DNA of 64,000 bases from the NCBI GenBank assembly GCA_026874595.1, contig CM049316.1, positions 67,172,676 to 67,236,675 of the forward strand, read 5' to 3'. The stretch's first letter is position 1. The number at the start of each line of letters is the position of its first letter. Of this stretch, positions 36,701 through 44,964 are shown piece after piece. The notes under the pieces were generated by a model that saw nothing but the letters and a program-made list of their open reading frames with translations, was not told the DNA's origin and did no database searches. Both the position numbers and the translations under genes were made by a program. Source of the DNA: Sipunculus nudus (lineage: Eukaryota > Annelida > Sipuncula > Golfingiida > Sipunculidae).

Positions 36701-39700
36701 TTTAAAATTTAGAATACGGGTAGCCGACAAGTGACTACGTGTATCAGCCAAAATCAGAGTGGAACGGGTGAAGTGAGGCATGGATTGAGTGGCAAGGGGA
36801 AATGGAGTGAGGTATGTTGCATATTAGCATGGATGTCTGCAGCATTAACTAGAATTTAGGTGGCGCCACCTGTCATAAAATCAAAAAAGCTGTCCAGAAT
36901 GTATAAACCTGCAAAATTTTAGGCAGTTATGTCAAACCACTACAGAGAAAGGAGTGCTTTTAAGCCTCGGCAGACAGACGCTGTGCAAAAATGGTTGCAG
37001 GTGGCCCCTCCAGTTTTGTGTATGATAAAGACCTTTGTGAGATCTATACATATGCAAAATTTTGGCCAAATCGTTCAAACTGTTCCCGAGATGTGAGCTT
37101 GGATGTCTGTAGCGTAAACTAATGTAGGTGGCGCCACATGTCATAAAATCAAGAAAGCTATCCAGGATCTATAAAACTGCAAAATTTTAGGCAGATATGT
37201 CAAACTACTGCCGAGATACGAGTGACATTATCTAACGGCAGACAAACAAACGGACACTGTGCAAAAATGGTTGCAGGTGGCCCCACCAGTTTTGCTTATG
37301 ATAAAGAGCTATGTAAGATCTATACACGTGCAAAATTTTGGCCCAATCGGTCAAATGGTTCCCGAGATATGAACTTGGATGTCTGCAGCGTAAACTATAA
37401 TGTAGGTGGCGCCACCTGTCATAAAATCAAGAAAGCTATCCAGGATGTATAAAACTGCAAAATTTTAGGCAGATATGTCAAACCACTGCCGAGATACGAG
37501 TGACATTATTCCACAGCAGACAAACAGATGGACGCTGTGCAAAAATGGTTGCAGGTGGCGCCACCAGTTTTGTGTATGTTATAAAGCTATCCAAGGGCTA
37601 CATTTGTATAAATTTTATTTCCTGATGGGTCAAATGTTTCCCCAGATATGAGCTTGGATGTCATCAGGCACCAGTTCACATGTGACCCAATAATTGGTTT
37701 AAGTTTCGGTAAAATGGGTCTATTAGTCTCAGAGGAGTTCTCTGGAAACATACGTGGTGGCGGCGGAGGAACCCGGTCAAAAACATAGTATCCGCAAAAC
37801 TTCGTTTTGGCGGATACAAAAATACAGGTGGCTCCACCAGTCTGCAGAAACTAATAAAAACACTTAATGGTCAATATCCATGCAAAGAATCATGGTCATC
37901 TCAGCATCAGCTGTTCAGTTACTTCATTTTTTTTATTAAATTGTCCATTATTCTGAGGGATACTTCGGAGGCCTATAGCTTTAAGGATATGGGTAAAAGA
38001 GACCTAATTTCTGGTTTCCATGGAGACTTTTCATAGGTCTCTCAATGTGTCGAGAATGAAGATTCTAGGTCCAGTCGTTACGATTTGTGCCACGTTAACA
38101 GATGACAGCATCCTTAAAGGTCTCAAAAATTGAGGAAAAATCGTAAAAAAATCTAAAAATACAGGTGGCGCCACCAGTCTGCAGGAACTGATGGAACGTC
38201 TCATGATCAATATGTATGCCAAAAATCATGACCATCAGTCAAGTAGTTAATGAGATATTGAAGTTTTTGTATGAAATTTTTGACTTTTCGGGGGGGGGGG
38301 GGGGGTACTTTGGGGCCCCATAGCTCAAAGGATATGGGTAACAGAGACCTAATTTCTGGTTTCCTAGGAGATTTTTCATGGACCTCTCAGAATCCCAAGT
38401 TACAAGGTTCTAGGTCCAGTGGTTACGATTTGTGCCTGGTTAACGGACGGACGGACGACGGACAAAGAGAGATCGCTATAGCTCAGATGACTTTCAGTCA
38501 GCTGAGCTAAAAACCCACTCAGTCAGCTGAGCTGAATAAAATTCCTTTTTTTTTCCTTCAGAAATTTTATGGAAAGGAGGGTGGAAAATGGACTGGAAGA
38601 AACAAATGGACTGTGGACACTGAAAACCAAACATCACCCGAAGCAAGTTGATAGCTTCAACTGTGGAATCCACATCTTATTTGTGAGTAACATTAACTTA
38701 GTTATACATTTGTTTCTTTGGTATCCAAATTCATCTAGAGCTTGTAACTTATTACATACTTAATGAATTTTCAAGTGTGTTCTCGAAGGTTTGAGACTAT
38801 GGAATCTGCATGGTAATGCACTTTACCACCTGTACGATGGTCAAAATGCAATAGCTAGAGCTCAGCATGACTAAAAGTCATCTGAGCTAAAAAAAAATTT
38901 TTGTGCATGTGCTTAGAAAAGAGTCCGATGGAGAAGCTCGCTTATATTGGGATCACAACTTTATCAAGATGACCTTCAAATTGTTCACTTATTGAAAAGA
39001 AAGAAAGACATCTCTAGAGTGGATGAAGACTTTTCAAGATTTTGCATAACAAAATATTCTAAAGAAATTTGGACTGGTGTTGCCAGAAATTTCTACAATT
39101 TCTCACATGAATTGACTTTACAGTATGCTCGCCATCACCTCAGTCACACCGATCTACCGCTCAAGTTTGACCCACAGAGTGAGAGAGTAAACATAGCTCG
39201 CGAGCTCCTCAATAAGAAAGGTAATTATACTTAAAGTTATTTTTTTACAGTGATATGACTTTTGTTAGGCCCTTGTGACCTCTCAGAATGAAAAGTTACA
39301 AGATTCTAAGTCCAGCGGTTACGGTTTGTGCCAGGTTAACGGACAGACGGACGGACGGACAGACGACGGACAAAGAGTGAATTGCTATAGCTCAGCATGA
39401 CTGAAAGTCAGCTGAGCTAAAAATCATGACCATCTGTATTGTAGTTATTGAGATGTTGCATTTTTTTTAAATCAAATTTTCCATTATTCTGGGGGGTAAT
39501 TGGGAGCCCCACAGCTCAAATGATATGGGTAACAGAGACCTTATTTCAGGTTTCCATGGAGACTTTTCATAGGTCTCTCACTGTGTCAAGAATGAAGATT
39601 CTAGGTCCAGTCTTAACGATTTGTGCCCTGTTAACAGATGTCAACATTTTTAAAGACCTCAAAAACAGAGAAAACAATTCGTAAAGAACCGAAAAATACA

Positions 39701-40138
39701 GGTGGCGCCACCAGTCTGCAGAAACTGATGAAACATCCCATGATCAATATGTATGCCAAAAATCATAACCATCAGTGATGTAGTTAATGAGATATTAAAG
39801 TTTTTGTATGAAATTTTTTACTATTCTGGGGGTACTTTGGGGCCAAATAGCTCGAAGGATATGGGTAACAGAGACCTAATTTCTCGTTTCCAAGGAGATT
39901 TTTCATTGACCTCTCAGAATGTTAAGTTACAAGATTCTAAGTCCAGCGGTTACGATTTGTGCCAGGTTAACGGACAGACGGACGGACAGACGGACAAAGA
40001 GTGATCGCTATAGCTCAGCATGACTGAAAGTCAGCTGAGCTAAAAATCATCTTTTTAGGCAGTAACTTATGTAGATTACAAATGTAATAATTTTTTTTTA
40101 CAGGAAGTTCACCTAAAATGCAACAGAGCCTACAGTAA
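21209..40138 (+). CDS. CARF-like / MULE transposase / SWIM / Ulp1 protease fusion protein (16 exons)
   Basis: Exons: 21209-21381, 21657-21785, 23625-23768, 26165-26861, 27563-27804, 28214-28389, 29019-29824, 32334-32462, 32860-32922, 33187-33323, 34695-34832, 35236-35304, 35904-35992, 38562-38682, 38917-39220, 40104-40138. From the ATG at 21220 this gives 3441 nt (1146 residues plus TAA); all phases match. Domains by residue: CARF/ALS2CR8-like 1-145; MULE DDE core about 230-520 with D302, D363 and E480; SWIM finger C598, C600, C610, H612; acidic and low-complexity linker to about 820; Ulp1/C48 protease about 850-1110 with H960, D977, Q1022 and C1028. Known families predict DNA binding, DDE strand transfer and SUMO or ubiquitin-like deconjugation. 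Exon 1 opens with a spliceable AG, so an upstream exon may exist and the ATG at 21220 is only a candidate start. No flanking TIRs were found, so domesticated gene versus transposon is unresolved. Exons 15 and 16 are the least certain. Confidence 0.8.
21918..23504 (+). repeat. Intron repeat block: 5' module to 3' module of the modular family
   Basis: It begins with GGGACCCATGGGTCAT and CTCAGCTGA at about 21921-21955. At 22850-23400 it has a copy of the body seen at 10735-11470, and it ends with ATAGCTCAGATGACTT...CAGCTGAGCTAAAAA near 23465-23502. A G-run lies near 22632. Whether this is one 1.6-kb element or several fragments is unclear. Confidence 0.5.
23625..23768 (+). CDS. Exon 3: linker to the transposase, with a GC donor
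   Basis: Acceptor ATTTTAG, then 48 codons beginning ITNDNLYLRAK and ending QAHQFHFTGE. It joins in phase 0 to exon 4 (IAGIVQPLD), as expected for CARF-like proteins where a TGE-type motif precedes this helix. The donor reads GAG/GCAAGT, a GC rather than GT donor that otherwise matches the consensus well. Confidence 0.7.
24254..24561 (+). repeat. Short complete-looking member of the modular family (about 305 bp)
   Basis: Starts AAGTGACCCATGGGTCTTGA with CGCTCAGCC and ends CTATAGCTCAGATGACTTTC...CAGCTGAGCTAAAAA. The 5' word GCTCAGC and 3' word GCTGAGC are inverted. This is the most compact copy with both end modules. Confidence 0.6.
24600..24955 (+). repeat. CRE-bearing interspersed repeat, copy 2
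   Basis: Same family as 8130-8525, with TGACGTCA at 24687-24694, GTTGTATTTACTGATATAGG and CATGATCTTGTCAAAGC. Confidence 0.65.
25071..25686 (+). repeat. Member of the modular family with a GTATCTGCCAAAA segment
   Basis: 5' module AAGTGACCCATGGGTCATGA, then a body containing TACGTGTATCTGCCAAAATC and GACAGACAGACA, then the 3' module ending CAGCTGAGCTAAAAA at 25686. Body and ends show mixing between two repeat families. The copy starting at 36523 has the same 5' half. Confidence 0.6.
26165..26861 (+). CDS. Exon 4: MULE transposase, first half
   Basis: Acceptor TTCTTTTAG, donor CCCAG/GTATGT (phase 1). It encodes a helical N-terminal part (IKELVQEGVTSVCEMRRHIA, RRFCPSNVTIRNHIYQ) and then the RNase H-like fold start LLDATYKTTKYALPLFFL, with the first catalytic Asp (residue 302), and FGMVDFCEAEIQSLE with the second (residue 363). 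The spacing and the Y-x-x-PL context match the MULE family. Fragments of this exon are duplicated antisense at 14377-15660. Confidence 0.88.
26890..27376 (+). repeat. Two successive 3' ends of the modular family in intron 4
   Basis: The first runs through TTTGGGGCCCAATAGCTC and GGTTTCCAAGGAG to a (GGAC/GGACA) tail and CAACTGAGCTAAAAA at 27182. The second, immediately following, has the 'cacaaagacccagtttttggcttggtagga' body and ends TCAGCTGAGCTAAAAA at 27376. Confidence 0.65.
27563..28389 (+). CDS. Exons 5-6: MULE transposase, second half
   Basis: Exon 5 (27563-27804) supplies GCTVYLCDFHREQAW, the C..H segment that follows the second Asp in MULE transposases. Exon 6 (28214-28389) supplies NTNNGIERQNRVFK with the catalytic Glu (residue 480). 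Donors are AAAG/GTAATC and AAGAG/GTTTCA; the latter is weak, but its phase 2 fits exon 7 exactly. Confidence 0.85.
27826..28213. repeat. Intron 5: 5' module and unassigned sequence
   Basis: GGGACCCATGGGTCTTGACG at 27829 is the 5' module of the modular family without a matching 3' module in this intron. The rest is unassigned. Confidence 0.4.
28390..29018. other. Intron 6, with a small CRE-family fragment
   Basis: A reverse-oriented fragment with AGCTTTGACAAGATCATG lies at about 28465-28560. The rest is unassigned intron. Confidence 0.4.
29019..29824 (+). CDS. Exon 7: SWIM zinc finger and charged linker
   Basis: Acceptor ACTTTCAG. It encodes LPTWLWNRPREVVKHVLG, then the SWIM finger CTCMDWQKHHLPCKHF with CxCx9CxH ligands, a PKWGWSS segment, and a long polar tail ending in a basic stretch (RRISKKIKQSHK). 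SWIM fingers typically follow the DDE core in MULE transposases. The donor is CAAG/GTATGA in phase 1; the frame runs on past it to 29907 but then stops. The exon has two damaged antisense relatives at 16675-17410. Confidence 0.85.
29958..31190 (-). repeat. Intron 7: CRE-family copy split by a nested tandem repeat
   Basis: Reverse-oriented CRE-family sequence at 30400-30615 resumes at 31065-31190. The break falls in its A/T-rich run and is filled by a different sequence. That insert holds two tandem copies of about 187 bp (30680-30840 and 30867-31015), each with TATGTTCAGGAGC and GGCCAATAT. Near 30195-30290 a single 45-bp unit and a piece of the 593-bp family are also present. A 5' module of the modular family is at about 29960. 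Confidence 0.65.
31185..32150 (+). repeat. 45-bp minisatellite inside intron 7, + orientation
   Basis: About 21 monomers with the words AACAATAACCTGCCAGGTA and GAGTACAGATATGRGCC. All three forward frames of the monomer are open, producing spurious frames of up to 148 codons. A C-run follows at 32196-32217. Confidence 0.9.
32334..32922 (+). CDS. Exons 8-9: low-complexity linker
   Basis: Exon 8 (32334-32462, donor CCCAG/GTAAAG) and exon 9 (32860-32922, donor CAAG/GTATTG) are both phase 1 to phase 1, so either could be skipped without changing frame. They encode Ser/Thr/Val-rich linker (SAARPATD-like; VIHDSLQPGVSNSV). No domain is recognised. Confidence 0.6.
33187..34832 (+). CDS. Exons 10-11: start of Ulp1/C48 protease domain
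   Basis: Exon 10 (33187-33323) ends GQDGWLTDQ and exon 11 (34695-34832) begins VVDAYLELLVERAVENG. Together they give the WL-x-D-x-x-V-x-x-YL segment typical of the first helix of Ulp1/SENP proteases. Donors are CAG/GTACAT and AGG/GTAAAT, both phase 0. The intron between them is filled with tandem repeats. Confidence 0.78.
33360..34403 (+). repeat. Tandem 140-200 bp repeats in intron 10
   Basis: Phrases 'gggtgctcaaaatcatgtttt', 'ggtcaccatgacc' and 'aaggacatttgcctagga' recur around 33514, 33669, 33808, 33967 and 34166. The array ends in the common 3' module (CGCTATAGCAAAGATG...CAGCTGAGCTAAAAA) at 34403. This is a modular-family element whose body has expanded in tandem. Confidence 0.7.
35236..35992 (+). 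CDS. Exons 12-13: catalytic His and Asp of the Ulp1-like protease
   Basis: Exon 12 (35236-35304) encodes VNIQGCHWTLI, the H-W catalytic His segment (residue 960), with donor ATT/GTAAGT. Exon 13 (35904-35992) encodes SSYIIWLYDPMGE with the catalytic Asp (residue 977), and its donor is GGAG/GTAAGT. The 17-residue His-Asp spacing fits the C48 family. Confidence 0.85.
36000..36522. repeat. Intron 13, first part: diverged modular-family fragment
   Basis: From about 36340 to 36510 there are diverged phrases of the modular family ('ggtttccaaggag', 'tgccctgctaatgg'). The rest is unassigned intron sequence. Confidence 0.4.
36523..37820 (+). mobile_element. GTATCCGCCAAAA-family element with internal 275-bp triplication
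   Basis: It opens with the modular 5' module AAGTGACCCATGGGTCAAGA, then the left end GTGTATCAGCCAAAATC near 36738. A block with GGTGGCGCCACCTGTCATAA and GCTATCCAGGAT is repeated around 36856, 37127 and 37406 (periods 271 and 279 bp). It ends with CTTCGTTTTGGCGGATAC near 37817, inverted to the left end. Open frames here are repeat-derived. Confidence 0.65.
37821..38561 (+). repeat. Two modular-family 3' halves before exon 14
   Basis: Contains the 'ggtggcgccaccagtctgcag' body, a G-run at 38290-38305, GGGGCCCCATAGCTC and a GGAC-rich tail, and ends TCAGCTGAGCTAAAAA at 38513. Only about 50 bases separate this end from exon 14. Confidence 0.65.
38562..38682 (+). CDS. Exon 14: catalytic Cys of the Ulp1-like protease
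   Basis: Acceptor TTTTTTTTCCTTCAG, donor TTT/GTGAGT. It encodes KHHPKQVDSFNCGIHILF. The Q (1022) that helps form the oxyanion hole and the nucleophile C (1028) in a D-S-x-N-C-G context are both present. Confidence 0.85.
38683..38916 (+). repeat. Intron 14: short modular 3' end
   Basis: A degraded 3' module (AGCTAGAGCTCAGCATGACT...CATCTGAGCTAAAAA) ends at about 38893, just upstream of the exon 15 acceptor. Confidence 0.55.
38917..40138 (+). CDS. Exons 15-16: C-terminal end of the fusion protein
   Basis: Exon 15 (38917-39220) keeps phase 0 from exon 14 and encodes a polar, helix-like segment ending SERVNIARELLNKK, which resembles the closing R-x-x-IA-x-x-LL helix of Ulp1 domains. Exon 16 (40104-40138) follows TTTTTTTTACAG and adds 11 residues and TAA. 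An unspliced read-through at 39221 would end after four codons. The first 30 codons of exon 15 do not match the family, so its acceptor may be misplaced. Confidence 0.6.
39236..40046 (+). repeat. Intron 15: two modular-family copies
   Basis: 3' ends CAGCTGAGCTAAAAA fall at 39424 and 40046, each preceded by GGAC/GACA-rich tails. The second copy keeps the GGTGGCGCCACCAGTCTGCA body start at about 39700. Confidence 0.7.
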
Positions 40139-40418
40139 CCCTTCAAGAATCACAGGATGGCAAGTTCACCTTGGACGAGGGTAGATTCGTTACACAATTA
40201 ATACCAATTACATATCAGACTGGGCAATTATTTTAGGTTCTAGTATACAGCAAATTGCAATTTAACATTTCAAAGGCAAAGTACCAAAAAATGATCAATT
40301 AATAATCTATTGATCTGTCACCAGTCATTTTTAATTTTCGTTCATTTATTATGATTGTAAAACCGATTCCTACCACTGTGTGCAAAATATAAAAACTTGA
40401 CTAGGGATGACCAAAGGG

Positions 40419-40424
40419 AATAAA
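40419..40424 (+). terminator. Candidate polyadenylation signal of the MULE-Ulp1 gene
   Basis: AATAAA lies about 280 bases after the TAA at 40136-40138. Another AATAAA is near 40863. There is no transcript evidence in the sequence itself. Confidence 0.4.
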
Positions 40425-41400
40425 CAGATGAATACTCTTGTTCATTGTCAGGTAATGTAAAATATATATATTTTAATATCTGGCTAACATGAAAGAGGTA
40501 TACTTTTTCAAATCAATAACATGCCTTCTGGTATTTCAAGTTACATGCATACATTACATATTACTGAGACTACTGTAATACTATGACTGTTCATCTGTGT
40601 AGATAGGGCAACTTATCCTTTCCGGATTAAAGTTTTTTCCTCAAATCTTGTATGAAGTTTCATGTATATCACAAATAATCCCTTCTGATTGCTAACCACA
40701 GTATCTGGTTACAAGCTTTGTAATGATTAATTCATGTTAATTGGTAAACGTTAATTCTTTGACTGTCTGTTTATACAATATTGCCTGTATAAATGAAAAA
40801 TAGCATATGTACATGAAAACATGCAGACCTCTGAAAAAAATATACAAGTGAATAATAGTCTGAATAAAATGTTCCTAATGTATAATTGGAGCCAATTACC
40901 TTAATGCATTTACCTGTGTAACAGTATTAACAGTTAAAACTCCAAGTCACAGGCAAGGGCAACCAATGTTTCAGGCAGTTAAGTTTTGTTGTTATAACCT
41001 ATTGTAGGCAGCCAAAAGCAAGTCTCAGGCAATGCCCTGGGGAAAAAGAAACCAGGTTTGGGCAGTCTAAAACCCTACTGAGTGATACTGACCTTGAATA
41101 CTCAAATACATTTATATTATATTTATATCATCTTTACAGCAATCAAACTATAACCAGCCTTGCTTCACAATCTTGAGGCGAAATTTTCCCCAGCTGAATG
41201 TAGACACCATAAACATCAGGCAGGTGCTTCATTTGATACCCGTTGGTCAAATTAAAATTATCTGGGAATCCTGAAAGCATAATAGATAATGTTAACTAAC
41301 ACAGCTGAGAAATCAGGGATTGCATTATTATGTAACCCTTTCAACTTAGCTTAAGCCACGCAATTTTTTTTTTCCTATCTAAAAAAATGTGAAGTTCAAG

Positions 41401-41403
<3 letters not shown>
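40425..41403. other. Unassigned sequence downstream of the gene
   Basis: AT-rich; no exon or repeat family recognised. Confidence 0.4.

Positions 41404-41455
<52 letters not shown>
41404..41455. repeat. (TA)n microsatellite
   Basis: About 25 uninterrupted TA dinucleotides. Confidence 0.95.
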
Positions 41456-41460
<5 letters not shown>

Positions 41461-42129
41461 GTAATATGGAAAGAGAGTGACCGAAATTAGAATGATGGGA
41501 TTACTTATCTTATGCCAAATATATTTGTTTACTGTTTTTGTATTCACAAATGAATAAACTCAGTACTGAAAACCTTATGCATGTGTTTTTTCTGGTATTG
41601 TTTTTATATTAAAGCAGTAGTCATGAGACAAAGAAAAGAATAAAGCAGAATAATTAAACACTTAATTTGCAGAAGTATAACACTAATAATTATAAGTGAA
41701 GGCCATATTCTACACATAGGACATAGAAGCCATATTTCATTTTAGGATGAAAGTGATAAAAATTAAAGGGGGATTTGGTACACAGAAACTCTGTACCTTG
41801 GTCTAATTTGTATTTTTATTTTAACGGTCATCTGGTTTGTGTGAACAAAAATCTTTTTGCGCCAATTCCATTAATTTTATCTATGCGTAACCCTTGCAGA
41901 ACCCAAACAATCGCAATTTGCTCAGGCCTGTTATTTGGTTATAAATTCTTAATAATATGCAGAAAAAGCTGTTCATGGATGTTTGTCGCCAGGATTTGGC
42001 AGTAAGTGCAAATCTGAATGATATTCATTTAAATTGAAAATAAAAAAAAAAATACCTTGATAGGTTCACATACTACATAGTTCTCATCAAATTGCAATCA
42101 TCAAATCACTAAATTAAGTCACTAAATAA
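41456..42129. other. Unassigned sequence
   Basis: Short open frames only; nothing recognised. Confidence 0.4.
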
Positions 42130-44190
42130 AATTCACTGCACTAACTAAACCGACCTTGGTATGTATAGTTGCCAGGGGACACTTTCACAAATTAGGGAGG
42201 ATGAATCATTGGTTTGACTCCATGTGGCATGTCTTCATGCTTGCCCAGTGCAGGCTTGGAGCCAAAATCAATCCTTTTCCTGTCACCAATGCCCCCGAAT
42301 CCTTTAAGAGAAAACTTTTTTTTATAATTTTGATGGGCGTCGTTTCAAACTGCATAGAAATTCTGCCCTCTAAGGACATCGCCCCCTACAGGCAAAAATG
42401 TAAACTAAAAACCACATGCAAAACTTAATGAATTTGGCAAGCGAGTACCAGTAGTAGTAACTTGCCAAACAGGGCTGGTAATATTTGTAGGTGCAGGTTG
42501 CACAAGTTTAAACAATTATATATAGCATATCTCAGTATCTGAAATAGCTGGATTTTCAAATAAGATACATCAATACTTGGAACAGAACACGTGCCGTTGG
42601 CTGTGGTTCATCCTTGCAAGCAAATAAAACGATCATGTAACTGCCCATTTAATTTTAAAAATATAAAAAATTAACTCGGAGTAAAATGTGAGTTATTTAC
42701 TGCATTAATTAACAAAACCTTCCTTAGTATGCATAGTTTAAGGTTACATTCACAAAGTACCAGATAGTGAACCGTTGGTTTGGTCCTCCATGCAGCACGT
42801 CTTCACGCTTCCACGTGTACAATAAAAAAGGCCTTGGAGTCAAAATTGATTCCCCTTTCCGGTCACCAACGCCCCCTACTTCCTTCAGATATAAAATATT
42901 AATTTTTTATTGGTGTCGTTTAAACTGCAAATTACGTTTTCCCTCCGAATAAATTGACCCCTACAGGCAAAAATGGAAACTAAACGGCTTGTTCCACTGA
43001 ATGAACTCCAAGTGAACACCGGCAACCTGCCAAACAGGGCTGGTTATATTTGTAAGTGCAGGTTGCACAAGTTTAAACAAATATATATAGCATATCTTAG
43101 TATCTGAAATAGCTGGATTTTCAAATAAATAAAATCACTACTTGGAACAGAACACGTGCCGTCGGCCAATGTGCTTCATCCTTGCAAGCAAATAAAACGA
43201 TCATGTAACTGCCCATTTAATTTTACAAATACAAAAAAAAAATTAAATCAGTGGGCTGACATGCCTCTCATTAACAAAATGGGAGTTATTTACTGCATTA
43301 ATTAACAAAACCTTCCTTAGTATGCATAGTTTAAGGTTACATTCACAAAGTACCAGATAGTGAACCATTGGTTTGGCCCTCCAAGCAGCACGTCTTCACG
43401 CTTCCACGTGTACAATAAAAAAGGCCTTGGAGTCAAAATTGATTCCCCTTTCCTGTCACCAACACCCCCTACTTCCTTCAGATATAAAAAATTATTTTTT
43501 TATTGGTGTCGTTTAAACTGCAAATTACGTTTGCCCTCCGAATAAATTGCCCCCTACAGGCAAAAGTGTAAACTAAACGGCTTGTTCCACTGAATGAACT
43601 CCAAGTGAACACCGGCAACCTGCCAAACAGGGCTGGTTATATTTGTAGGTTCAGGTTGCACAAGTTTAAACAAATATATATAGCATATCTTAGTATCTGA
43701 AATAGCTGGATTTTCAAATAAAATACATCACTACTTGAAACAAAAACACGTGCCGTTGGCTAATGTGCTTCATCCTTGCAAGCAAATAAAACGATCGTGT
43801 AACTGCCCATTTAATTTTAAAAATACAAAAAAATAACTCAGTGGGAGGACATGCCTCTCATTAACAAAATGTGAGTTATTTACTCAATTAATTGACAAAA
43901 CCTTCCTTAGTACGCATAATTAAAGGTTACATTCACAAAGTACCAGATAGTGAACCGTTGGTTTGGCCCTCCATGCAGCACGTCTTCACGCTTCCACGTG
44001 TACAATAAAAAAGGCCTTGGAGTCCAAATTGATTCCCCTTTCCGGTCACCAACGCCCCCTATTTACTTCTGATGAAAAAAACATTTGACAATTTTCATGG
44101 GTGTCGATTCATTCAAAATACAAAGAAAGTTTGCCTTCTGACGACATCGCCCCCTACAGGCAACGGTGAAAACTAAATCAAATGCACTCC
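42130..44190 (+). repeat. Tandem array of a 593-bp repeat, about 3.5 copies
   Basis: Copies start near 42150 (diverged), 42716, 43310 and 43900, giving spacings of about 566, 594 and 590 bp. Shared blocks include CCTTCCTTAGTATGCATAG, GGTTACATTCACAAAGTACC, TTCCACGTGTACAATAAAA and GCCCCCTACAGGCAAAA. Fragments occur beside the other 45-bp arrays (18410-19480 reversed; about 30220-30290). The 61-codon frames in copies 2 and 3 are near-identical because the copies are young and are not otherwise gene-like. Confidence 0.85.
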
Positions 44191-44391
44191 CAAATGAACT
44201 TGTCAATTAAAAATCAGGAAATGCCAACCACGGCTAGTAAAATATCTGTTCTTATGAATAAAAAAAAATATTAATAACAAGACTTTTATTGATTTAACTT
44301 AACAAATGGATAATTAGCCCGATTGAGTTAAAAAAAGTAAACTAAACCACAGGGTCCACCTAGGGAACCCAAGTAACTTTCCATGAAAGGC

Positions 44392-44934
44392 TATAGTCCG
44401 TTTCATCCCCTCATGTCCACCAGTTTTTTGCTATGAATATTTTTATTTGTTACATTTCAAGGGAAACAATTATAGTGTAGAGGAGAGGATTACAGAACCT
44501 ATTTTTCAACTAGGTAACTAAATTCCTACCTTATTCCCTATTTGAATAACAGAATTTTCTGAAAATCTGAGAAATCAGTCTACATTTTACAACATATCAG
44601 ACCCACTTAAGGCGGTCAAGGTCATTTGTCACATGCAAAAACAGCATCAACTGACAGCTGCTGATTGGATGATCTCATGTAAACACGCTTAAAAATATAA
44701 CCAGCTAAAACAAAGATGGCTACTTATGGAGGGACACACAATACCTGCCAGATCATGATAAAGAGACTAAAATGTTGTAAAACATGAACAGGGGATTTAT
44801 TGTAAAATTCTTAACTGCCATATTAGGTTGTCACTTCCATTTGTTGTTTACTTGTAAAATATTGAAAAATATAAACTTTTAGGTAAGTACTCTACAAAAA
44901 AACAGGTGGACAGCAGGTGGTGAAATGGACTATA
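44392..44934 (-). mobile_element. 542-bp TIR element, copy 2 (reversed)
   Basis: Ends TATAGTCC and GGACTATA, with subterminal CATGTCCACCAGTTTTTT and AAAAAACAGGTGGACAGC. It is the reverse complement of copies 1 and 3. It ends about 30 bases before the large minisatellite array. Confidence 0.8.
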
Positions 44935-44964
44935 GTAGAAATATATTTAAATGAATAATAACAT

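Noticed and set aside
21209-40138. Assignment to a Zisupton/KDZ transposon on the basis of the Ulp1 domain
   Set aside because: The D-A-T-Y-x-T...PL, C..H and NNGIE-x-x-N context fits the MULE family better. Without alignment I keep Zisupton-like only as an alternative.
42767-43545. 61-codon frames repeated in the 593-bp units
   Set aside because: They are near-identical because the units are recent duplicates; diverged family members elsewhere do not keep the frame.
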